A stretch of 25,674 bases of DNA from CAZEBW01 sp964510205 (GTDB taxonomy: Bacteria > Chloroflexota > Anaerolineae > VGOG01): positions 1 through 25,674 of the forward strand of contig CAZEBW010000052.1 of assembly GCA_964510205.1 (NCBI GenBank). Direction: 5' to 3'. This document shows, piece by piece, positions 16,059 to 23,392 of the stretch. The position numbers and the translations under genes were made by a program. The notes beneath the pieces are model-generated. The model was not told the origin of the DNA. It ran no database searches and was given only the letters and a program-made list of their open reading frames with translations. Numbering within the stretch: the stretch's first letter is position 1; every line of letters begins with the position of its first letter.

Positions 16059-16861
16059 GCACGGGCATGAAGTGCCCGTGCTACAAAACAGCGCCAGATC
16101 AATCTGGCTTGAACCTAAACCCACCTGCCACACTGCCGCCCAAGGGTGATTTATCACCCGCTGCTCCGTAGCCCGATGACTTCATCATCGGGCTTCATCT
16201 TCAGCAGTTCTTCTCGCCATCTGTCCGCTTCTGTCACGTAGGATGATGGAGCCTCTCGTACCAACCGTGGCCCCATGTTCTCCGACGTCATGCGTTCCAA
16301 GATGGGGATGATCGTCCCGTTGCTGTGATGCTCTTTCTGATGCTCGACGTAAGCGACGTAGTTGGGCAATCGCTTGGCATCGAATGAGAAGGCGCCGTAT
16401 TCTCCCTGCCATTTGAAACGCACATCGCTGACACCTGATTTGTTGAACTTCGTCGAAGCAACGCCTTTGACTTGCCCAATGAATTTGGACACTGAAATGG
16501 CAGGAGGTATAGAAACAACCATGTGCACGTGATCTACAGTACCGCCGATGGCGTAGACAACGCCTTCGAGTCCGACAGATTTGCTGGTGAGGAAACCGTA
16601 GATATGCTTCTCGACCTTTGGGGTAAGTAGCGGTTGGCGATTCTTTGTTGACCAGACCAGATGGTAGAACAGTTGCCAGTAGGGCATTGTCGTGTACTCC
16701 TTTCACTTTGTTGCTGTTGAAGTCCGCACGGGCATGAAGTGCCCGTGCTACGAAACAGCGCCAGATCAATCTGGCTTGCACCTAAACCCACCTGCCACAC
16801 TGCCGCCCAAGGGTGATTTATCACCCGCCGCTCCGTAGCCCGATGACTTCATCATCGGGCG
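16059..16861 (-). mobile_element. RAYT element: transposase between two direct hairpin blocks
   Basis: A block at 16059-16194 and a nearly identical block at 16726-16861 are in direct orientation about 667 bases apart, with the transposase gene in between. Each block starts with an inverted REP (GCACGGGCA/TGCCCGTGC hairpin then CTAC). It continues with GCCAGAT/ATCTGGC and GGGTGA/TCACCC hairpins and ends with a forward REP (GTAG, CCCGATGA, loop CTTCA, TCATCGGG). In the transposase orientation, a GTAG hairpin lies about 40 bases upstream of the ATG, and an inverted one overlaps the stop region. No target-site duplication was identified. Confidence 0.8.
16154..16687 (-). CDS. REP-associated tyrosine transposase (RAYT, IS200-like Y1/HUH)
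   Basis: The 177-residue single-strand transposase-like protein has the HUH-type histidine pair in DHVHMVV (His53, His55), the family segment WQGEYGAFSF (93-102) and the catalytic tyrosine region YVEHQKEHH (Tyr113). RAYTs bind REP hairpins and are thought to spread them, nicking next to the GTAG foot. The ATG has AAAGGAG about ten bases upstream. The last 14 residues (from MKPDD on) are encoded by the flanking REP hairpin itself, so the repeat provides the end of the gene. GC content is lower than in neighbouring housekeeping genes (about 52 percent in the stretch 16321-16380). The frame is intact, so it may be active. Confidence 0.92.
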   Translation of the reverse strand: MPYWQLFYHLVWSTKNRQPLLTPKVEKHIYGFLTSKSVGLEGVVYAIGGTVDHVHMVVSIPPAISVSKFIGQVKGVASTKFNKSGVSDVRFKWQGEYGAFSFDAKRLPNYVAYVEHQKEHHSNGTIIPILERMTSENMGPRLVREAPSSYVTEADRWREELLKMKPDDEVIGLRSSG

Positions 16862-16979
16862 GATCTTCATCGTCGGGCGAATCCGTCTTGAACTTCATCA
16901 TCGAGCAGACCTTGAACGCCGTCTACCCGCACGGGCATGAAGTGCCCGTGCTACAGAACGGCGCCAGATCAATCTGGCT
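16862..16979. repeat. Half-REP copies and start of a further hairpin block
   Basis: After the right block come partial REP copies CTTCATCGTCGGG and CTTCATCATCGAG with variable spacers. A complete inverted REP follows at 16929-16955, then the GCCAGAT/ATCTGGC hairpin, which is cut by the N gap at 16980. Confidence 0.8.
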
Positions 16980-17079
16980 NNNNNNNNNNNNNNNNNNNNN
17001 NNNNNNNNNNNNNNNNNNNNNNNNNNNNNNNNNNNNNNNNNNNNNNNNNNNNNNNNNNNNNNNNNNNNNNNNNNNNNNN
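16980..17079. other. Assembly gap (100 N) inside a repeat block
   Basis: Exactly 100 N, a conventional placeholder. The left edge ends at ATCTGGCT and the right edge starts at ACTGCCGCCCAAGGG. In the complete block at 16726-16861 these two points are only 22 bases apart. Confidence 0.95.
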
Positions 17080-17233
17080 ACTGCCGCCCAAGGGTGATTT
17101 ATCACCCGCCGCTCCGTAGCCCGATGACTTCATCGTCGGGCGGATCTTCATCGTCGGGCGGATCTTCATCGTCGGGCTTCTTCATCGTCGGGCGAATCTG
17201 GCCCCAACTTCCTCACCAGGCTTCATCGTCGGG
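17080..17233. repeat. Third hairpin block end with tandem half-REPs
   Basis: The GGGTGA/TCACCC hairpin and the GTAG-CCCGATGA REP are followed by CTTCATCGTCGGG at 17128, 17146, 17164, 17180 and 17221. The first three are spaced 18 bases apart with GCGGAT spacers. These are loop plus right arm only, without left arms. 17234-17308 shows no feature. Confidence 0.85.
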
Positions 17234-17308
17234 CAATACCGCCTGCGCGTCGGCCATCCGCCTGACACAACATAGTATATTACAAAAACCCTCCCGCGTC
17301 AACCGCAC

Positions 17309-17337
17309 TTGCGAATTTTCGGAAGTCGGTGTATAAT
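17309..17337 (+). promoter_or_regulatory. Sigma70-type promoter of the Gld-like operon
   Basis: TTGCGA (17309-17314) and a consensus TATAAT (17332-17337) are separated by 17 bases. The start codon of the ATPase is 66 bases downstream of the -10 box. This is the best -10 match upstream of a plus-strand gene in the window. Confidence 0.78.
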
Positions 17338-17402
17338 TTCCCCGTCGCTGCCAAGCGACTTTTTTGTGCGACCGACATCGAGTTTGCGGAGGTAGAAACG
17401 AT

Positions 17403-18335
<933 letters not shown>

Positions 18336-18353
18336 CCCGACTGGGGGCTGAAC

Positions 18354-18457
18354 GGCAGGTAGGCGGCGGGGCACTTGTCCTCAACGAAGCTGTAGCCGAA
18401 GGATAGGTTGAGGTCGGGGTAGGGGTCTCTCCCACCCCCGCCGCCAACCTGCCCTAC
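18354..18457. repeat. Long hairpin between the ATPase and permease genes
   Basis: 18-base arms at 18354-18371 and 18436-18453 match at 17 of 18 positions. The loop of 64 bases contains a second stem CCTCAAC/GTTGAGG. The right foot is CTAC, so read on the minus strand the element starts GTAG plus a GC-rich stem, REP-like. It lies inside an apparent operon and could attenuate or stabilise the transcript. Confidence 0.7.
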
Positions 18458-18502
18458 GAATTGCTTGCTAGATTTTGGATTGATTTGAGGAGGCAATAAA
18501 CC

Positions 18503-21388
18503 ATGAAAGCATTCTGGAAGCAATCGCTGGCCATAACACGCAAAGAACTGGGCGCGTACTTTGGCTCTCCCATGGCGCTGATTTTCGTGGGAGCCTTCCT
18601 AGTGGTGACCCTCTTCTCCTTCTTCTGGGCAGAGACCTTCTTCGCCCGCAACATCGCCGACGTCCGCCCGCTGTTTGAGTGGATGCCGGTGCTGATGATC
18701 TTCTTGGTGGCCGCGCTGACCATGCGCCAGTGGAGCGAGGAGCAGCGCGAGGGAACCCTGGAGGTGCTGCTGACCCTGCCCGTGCGCCGCGCCAGCCTGG
18801 TGTGGGGCAAGTTCATGGCCGTGGCGGCCCTGATCGCACTAGCCCTGGCGCTGACGCTCTTTCTGCCCATCACGGTGAGCCTGCTGGGTCCTCTGGATTG
18901 GGGGCCGGTGGTGGGCGGCTACCTGGCGGCCATCCTCATGGCCTCGGCCTACGCGGCCATCGGCCTGTTCGTCTCGTCGCGCACCGATAACCAGATCGTG
19001 GCCCTGATCCTCACCGTGGTGATCTGCGGCGCGTTCTATCTGGTGGGCGCGTCGGGGGTGACGGACTTCGTGGGAGATGCCGTGGGCGAGGTGCTGCGAG
19101 CCATCGGCACGGGCAGCCGCTTCGAGAGCATCGAGCGGGGCGTGATTGACCTGCGAGACCTGATCTACTACCTGTCGCTGACGGCGTTCTTCTTGACAGC
19201 CAACGTCGTTTCGCTGGACGCCAAGCGGTGGAGCCGCGGCAAGCGCACCGCCGCCCACCGCCGAACCGCCATCCTGAGCCTGGTGCTGATCGGCGCGAAC
19301 CTGCTGGCCCTCAACACCTGGCTGTTCCCCGTCCACGGCCTGCGCGCCGACCTGACCGCTCAAAACGAGTACAGTCTATCTCAAACCACCCGCGATTTAG
19401 CCCGCAACCTGCAAGAGCCGCTGCTGATGCGGGGCTACTTCAGCGAAAAGACCCACCCGCTGCTGGCTCCGCTGGTGCCGACCATCCGCGACATGATGCG
19501 CGAGTACGAAATCGCTTCGGGCGGCAAAATCAACGTCGAGATCGTAGATCCCAGGGAGAACGAGGAGCTGGAAGCGGAGGCCAATCAGGTTTACGGCATC
19601 CGCCCCACGCCTTTCCGCATCGCCGGGCGCTACGAGTCCTCGGTGATCAGCTCCTACTTCGACATCCTGATCCGCTACGGCGACCAGTCGGTCACGCTGG
19701 GATTCCAGGACCTGATCGAGGTGCAGTCGGCTGGCGGCGGCCAGGTAGAGGTCGGTCTGCGCAACCTGGAGTACGACTTGACGCGCTCCATCAAAAAGGT
19801 GGTCTACGGCTTCCAGAGCCTGGACGCGGTCTTCGCCAGCATGGAGCAGCCCGTCAAGCTGACGGCCTTCGTCACCCCGCAGACGCTGCCGGAGTCGCTG
19901 GCGGAGGCGCCGCAGCTCATCCAGCAAGTGGCCCAGGACATCCAGGCGGAATCGGGCGGCAAATTCACCTTCGAGATGGTTGATCCCGACGACGCCAACA
20001 GCGGCGTCACCCGCCAGAGCCTGTTCGATACCTACGGTCTGCGGCCCATCGCCGCCTCGCTGTTTTCGGCCCAGTCCTACTACCTGCACATGATCCTGCA
20101 GACGGGGGACGAGGTGCAGCCGATCTACCCCAGCGGCGAGATGAGCGAGGCCGACCTGCGCACCGAGATCGAGGCCGCGCTGAAGCGCGCCGCGCCGGGC
20201 TTCCTCAAAACCGTCGGCCTGTGGCATCCCTCGACAGACCCGGTGCCCAGCCCCTACGGCGGCACGATGCAGCCCATCTCCAGTTGGAATCTGGTTGACC
20301 AGCAATTGAGGCAGACCTACACCGTCAGGCAGGTGGACCTCAGCACTGGCCGCGTGCCGGGCGACGTGGACGTGCTGGTCGTCATCGCTCCGCAGGGCTT
20401 GGGCGACATGGAACGCTTCGCCATTGACCAATATCTGATGCGCGGCGGCGCGGTCGTCGTAGCCGCCGGCAACTACATCCTCTCGCCGATACAAATGGGC
20501 GCCGGTTTGACCATCGAACCCGTGCAGGACGGTCTCAAAGACATGCTGGCCCATTACGGCGTAGGCGTGGGGGACGCCCTGGTCATGGACCCCCAAAACG
20601 AGCCTTTCCCCGTCCCCATTCAGCGCAACGTGGGCGGGATGACGGTGATGGAGTATCAACAGGTGCCCTATCCCTTCTTTGTGGACGTGCGCCGCGACGG
20701 CATGGCAGCAGAGAGCCCCATCGTGTCCAACCTGCCGGCGGTGACCCTACACTGGGCTTCGCCGCTGGAGGTGGACGAGGATAAGAAGCAGGATCGAGAG
20801 GTGGTCACGCTGCTGCAATCCACCGCTGGGTCCTGGCTGCGGTCCTCCACCAACATCCAGCCCGATTTGCAAACCTATCCGAGGCTCGGCTTCCCGGTGG
20901 AGGGTGAGCAAGAGGCCCGGCCGCTGGCGGTCAGCGTCCGAGGCTCGTTCGAGAGCTACTTCAAGGGCCAGTCGCCTCCGCAGCCGGAGGGCGAGGGGGA
21001 AGAAGCGCCGGCCCTGGGGACCATCGAGCTCTCGCCGCAATCCTCGCGCCTGGTGGTGGTGGGCAGCGCGGAGTTCGTGGACGACGTGGTGCTGGATATC
21101 TCGCGCAGCTTCTCCCAGGATCGGTATCGGCTGAACTTGCAGCTCTTGCAGAACATCGTAGACTGGGCTGTCGAAGACGAGGACTTGCTCAGCATCCGTT
21201 CGCGGGGCACCTACGCCCGCCTGCTCCGACCGCTGGAAGAGGACGAGCAAGCGTTCTGGGAGGGCCTGAACTACGCCCTGGCGCTGCTGGCCCTGGTCGG
21301 CATCGGCGTGGTGTGGAACGCTCGGCAGCGCAGCGAGGAGCCGATGGACTTAGTGACAAGGGATCAGGGACCAGAGATCAGGGACTAG
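18503..21388 (+). CDS. GldF-GldG fusion: ABC permease plus extracytoplasmic auxiliary domain
   Basis: The 961-residue protein joins two proteins that are separate in Bacteroidota. Residues 1 to about 245 form an ABC-2 permease with six hydrophobic segments (LIFVGAFLVVTLFSFFWA, LIALALALTLFLPITVSLL, IVALILTVVICGAFYLVG and others). A helix at about 254-272 starts the GldG part (ABC_transp_aux), which ends in a C-terminal helix at about 923-940 (ALALLALVGIGVVW). The GldG N-terminal domain appears twice, near 296-395 and 445-540, sharing SGGK..(V/F)E.VDP and YG(I/L)RP. The start has AGGAGG upstream. The last dozen residues (VTRDQGPEIRD) derive from a word repeat. It follows the ATPase by 167 bases and precedes DUF4340. 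Confidence 0.9.
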   Translation: MKAFWKQSLAITRKELGAYFGSPMALIFVGAFLVVTLFSFFWAETFFARNIADVRPLFEWMPVLMIFLVAALTMRQWSEEQREGTLEVLLTLPVRRASLVWGKFMAVAALIALALALTLFLPITVSLLGPLDWGPVVGGYLAAILMASAYAAIGLFVSSRTDNQIVALILTVVICGAFYLVGASGVTDFVGDAVGEVLRAIGTGSRFESIERGVIDLRDLIYYLSLTAFFLTANVVSLDAKRWSRGKRTAAHRRTAILSLVLIGANLLALNTWLFPVHGLRADLTAQNEYSLSQTTRDLARNLQEPLLMRGYFSEKTHPLLAPLVPTIRDMMREYEIASGGKINVEIVDPRENEELEAEANQVYGIRPTPFRIAGRYESSVISSYFDILIRYGDQSVTLGFQDLIEVQSAGGGQVEVGLRNLEYDLTRSIKKVVYGFQSLDAVFASMEQPVKLTAFVTPQTLPESLAEAPQLIQQVAQDIQAESGGKFTFEMVDPDDANSGVTRQSLFDTYGLRPIAASLFSAQSYYLHMILQTGDEVQPIYPSGEMSEADLRTEIEAALKRAAPGFLKTVGLWHPSTDPVPSPYGGTMQPISSWNLVDQQLRQTYTVRQVDLSTGRVPGDVDVLVVIAPQGLGDMERFAIDQYLMRGGAVVVAAGNYILSPIQMGAGLTIEPVQDGLKDMLAHYGVGVGDALVMDPQNEPFPVPIQRNVGGMTVMEYQQVPYPFFVDVRRDGMAAESPIVSNLPAVTLHWASPLEVDEDKKQDREVVTLLQSTAGSWLRSSTNIQPDLQTYPRLGFPVEGEQEARPLAVSVRGSFESYFKGQSPPQPEGEGEEAPALGTIELSPQSSRLVVVGSAEFVDDVVLDISRSFSQDRYRLNLQLLQNIVDWAVEDEDLLSIRSRGTYARLLRPLEEDEQAFWEGLNYALALLALVGIGVVWNARQRSEEPMDLVTRDQGPEIRD

Positions 21389-21418
21389 GTGGGCCTTGTC
21401 CCTTGTTCCTTGTCACTA
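21351..21418. repeat. Word-repeat hairpin covering the gldFG stop codon
   Basis: TAGTGACAAGGGA (21351-21363) pairs with TTCCTTGTCACTA (21406-21418), 12 of 13. GATCAGGGAC words lie between them. The stop codon of the fusion gene lies inside the element. Confidence 0.65.
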
Positions 21419-21441
21419 GTCACTAACACTGGAGGAAAACG

Positions 21442-22449
21442 ATGAATCGAACGAATCAGATTCTAGCTGCTGTACTGGCGGTGCAAATCGTGCTGGTGGC
21501 GGTGGCCTTTTGGCCCCGGCCGGCGACGGTGGCCGGCGGCGAGAGCCTTTTGGCCGGCCTCGAAGCCGACCAGGTCACGCAACTGACCATCAGTGATGCT
21601 GCGGGAAAGCAAATCAGGTTGGCCAAAGAGACGGGAAACTGGGTGCTGCCCGAGGCCGACGGCTATCCCTGCCAGGCGAACAAAGTGCCTGAGCTGCTGG
21701 AGAAGATCGCCGCCCTCAAGACCAATCGTCTGGTGACCCAAACGCCGGCCAGCCACAAACGCCTGGGAGTGGCCGACGACGCTTTTCAACGAAAGATCGA
21801 GCTTACACTGGCCGACGGAACGACCCATCAACTGTACCTGGGCACCTCGCCCAGCTATGGGGCCAGCCACGTGCGCGCCGAGGGTCGGGACGAGGTCTAC
21901 CTGGCCTCGCTGTCGGCTTCGGAGGCCGGGGTGAACGCCTCCAACTGGGTGGACACCCTCTACTTCTCCGTAGCCCAGGACCAAATTGTAGCTATGACGC
22001 TGGAAAACGCCAATGGCCGCTTCGAGTTTGAGAAAGCTGAAGACGGGACGTGGAAGATGCAAGGCCTGGCCGCCGACGAGACGCTCAACGAGAACAACGT
22101 GACGGGAATGGCCAGCCGCATCGCGTCCCTGCAGATGCTGCGCCCGCTGGGCAAAACCGAGCAGGACGACTATGGCCTGGACGCGCCCAACGCCGTGATC
22201 ACCGTCCAGACCCGCGACGCGGAGGGCAACGAGAAGACCCACACCGTCCGCGTGGGGTCGAAGAGCGCCGAGGCCGTTGGCGCTACCGAGGCCGCTGGCG
22301 CTACCCAGGACAACAGCTACGTGGTGAGTTCGTCGGAGTCGCCTTACTACGTCCGCGTATCCGAGTACACGGTGAAGAGTTTCGTGGAAAGAACGCGGGA
22401 CGACTTCCTCAAGCAGCCGCCCACTCCGACGCCAGAGCCAACATCGTAG
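21442..22449 (+). CDS. DUF4340 domain-containing protein
   Basis: The 335-residue protein is anchored by an N-terminal helix (ILAAVLAVQIVLVAVAFWP). It continues with the DUF4340 pattern: VTQLTISDAAGKQIRLAKETG, GTTHQLYLGTSP, then VRAEGRDEVYLAS, and a second half beginning IVAMTLENANGRFEFEK. DUF4340 proteins are regularly the third member of GldA/GldFG-like operons, probably as an extracytoplasmic partner; the molecular role is not known. The C-terminus has a Pro/Thr-rich tail and a short AEAVGATEAAGATQ repeat. GGAGG lies six bases before the ATG. The stop TAG is embedded in GTAGCCCG, the same bases as the REP foot. Confidence 0.88.
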   Translation: MNRTNQILAAVLAVQIVLVAVAFWPRPATVAGGESLLAGLEADQVTQLTISDAAGKQIRLAKETGNWVLPEADGYPCQANKVPELLEKIAALKTNRLVTQTPASHKRLGVADDAFQRKIELTLADGTTHQLYLGTSPSYGASHVRAEGRDEVYLASLSASEAGVNASNWVDTLYFSVAQDQIVAMTLENANGRFEFEKAEDGTWKMQGLAADETLNENNVTGMASRIASLQMLRPLGKTEQDDYGLDAPNAVITVQTRDAEGNEKTHTVRVGSKSAEAVGATEAAGATQDNSYVVSSSESPYYVRVSEYTVKSFVERTRDDFLKQPPTPTPEPTS

Positions 22450-22474
22450 CCCGCCGCTATCTCTCGAAAAACAA

Positions 22475-22508
22475 ACGGCCCTCTTTCCCCAATGGGAAGG
22501 AGGGCCGT
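22475..22508 (-). terminator. Intrinsic terminator, mainly for the minus-strand TA operon
   Basis: A 15-bp stem (ACGGCCCTCTTTCCC with GGGAAGGAGGGCCGT, one T-G pair) has loop CAAT. On the minus strand it is followed by TTTGTTTTT, as in Rho-independent terminators. It is 95 bases downstream of the toxin gene and 26 bases after DUF4340 on the other strand, so it may act on both sides. Confidence 0.8.
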
Positions 22509-22602
22509 CATGCTATCCCCGATGTCGCGATTTAGCTAAGTCTCACCGGGCGTAAAACAGGAGATTGGCTTTGCATAGCCACAACGGCCTCATAAACCGT
22601 CC

Positions 22603-22986
22603 TTACACCCACCCTTTGGCCATGACGATTTCGGCCAACACGTCTTCAAGAGCCGGGGCAGGCGCCTCTATGTCCTGCCCTGGGGTGTGTTTGTGCTCAA
22701 GGGAGCACAAAGGCGGTCGGTGACGAGCATTGTCGTACCGGAAGATCAACTGATTGCCCGCATCCTGGTAGTGATAAGTGTACATCAGCTTGTCCACAAT
22801 GTCCTTAACGGCATCCAGGAATTCCCTGAAGTATAGCGCTGAGCCATCCGCAAAGATGATTGAGCCAGTAAGATACCCCTGTTCCCCAGGACGCATCTCG
22901 AAGCTCACATTCGCATCCAGCACAAAGCGGGTGGCCGCGTATTGATCAACTATCGCTTTGATCTGGTTGAAGTAAGCTTGAATCAC
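22603..22986 (-). CDS. TumE-family toxin (DUF6516)
   Basis: The 127-residue protein matches what I know of the TumE/DUF6516 family: a N-terminal helix (YFNQIKAIVDQY), an acidic strand region (GSIIFADGSALYFREFLD), the hallmark YHYQDAGNQLIFRYDNARHR (71-90) and EHKH at 97-100. TumE proteins are toxins of type II toxin-antitoxin pairs; the biochemical activity of this one is not known. The start is GTG at 22986, with AGGAGA nine bases upstream, so the gene overlaps the end of the antitoxin gene by 41 bases. That arrangement suggests translational coupling. The conserved HxP of some relatives reads HRP here. Confidence 0.85.
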   Translation of the reverse strand: MIQAYFNQIKAIVDQYAATRFVLDANVSFEMRPGEQGYLTGSIIFADGSALYFREFLDAVKDIVDKLMYTYHYQDAGNQLIFRYDNARHRPPLCSLEHKHTPGQDIEAPAPALEDVLAEIVMAKGWV

Positions 22987-23275
22987 CGTAGTTGATCTCC
23001 TGGAGCTGTCGCAGCTTTTCCTGGAGCCTTTGCATCAGCTTGTACTCTCCGGCCCAGCGGACATACTCATCGTCGCCGCCTTTTAGGTCTTCGGCTGCCA
23101 TCTCGGAGATGAAATGGTCCGAGGTGACGCTATATTCTTGTTCGAAAGGAGCCAAGCGCTCCCTGGCTAGTTTCAGGGCGAGTCTGAGTCTCGTTACCTC
23201 ACTCTTGATAGCGGATTGAACTAGATATCGTATTTCGCTTGTCTTCTGAACGGGTTCAATATAGATGGTACTCAT
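22946..23275 (-). CDS. Antitoxin partner of the TumE-like toxin
   Basis: The 109-residue, helix-rich, acidic protein has MSTIYIEPVQKTSEI followed by a long helix (SAIKSEVTRLRLALKLARER), then LAPFEQEYSVTSDHF and DDEYVRWAGEYKLM. This pattern (LAPFE..Y, WAGEY) is, as far as I recall, the usual neighbour of DUF6516 toxins. The ATG at 23275 has GGGGGTGG upstream; a longer frame to 23341 crosses the promoter and was not used. It is first in the operon, as in most type II pairs, and is transcribed from a TATAAT promoter about 30 bases upstream. Confidence 0.82.
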   Translation of the reverse strand: MSTIYIEPVQKTSEIRYLVQSAIKSEVTRLRLALKLARERLAPFEQEYSVTSDHFISEMAAEDLKGGDDEYVRWAGEYKLMQRLQEKLRQLQEINYGDSSLLQPDQSDS

Positions 23276-23305
23276 AATTCCACCCCCTCTTGCGTTTTCA
23301 TGTTT

Positions 23306-23334
23306 ATTATACTTCATCGTCCGGGAAAAAGCAA
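23306..23334 (-). promoter_or_regulatory. Promoter of the TA operon
   Basis: On the minus strand TTGCTT (23329-23334) and a consensus TATAAT (23306-23311) have a 17-base spacer. The -10 box is 30 bases from the antitoxin ATG. No clear operator palindrome was identified by eye. Confidence 0.7.
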
Positions 23335-23392
23335 AGCTCAACTGGGTCCAAGATACTTCAAGCTTTCGTCCGTTCAGCAGACAAGAGCGGCG

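Noticed and set aside
16059..16861. Classical IS element with terminal inverted repeats
   Set aside because: The flanks are direct blocks of hairpins, no long terminal inverted repeats or target duplication were found, and the transposase is of the single-strand HUH type.
15731..17233. CRISPR array or tRNA cluster reading of the hairpin repeats
   Set aside because: Repeats are 160-168 bases or 18 bases long with no unique equal-length spacers, and no cas genes are present. The hairpins do not form cloverleafs.
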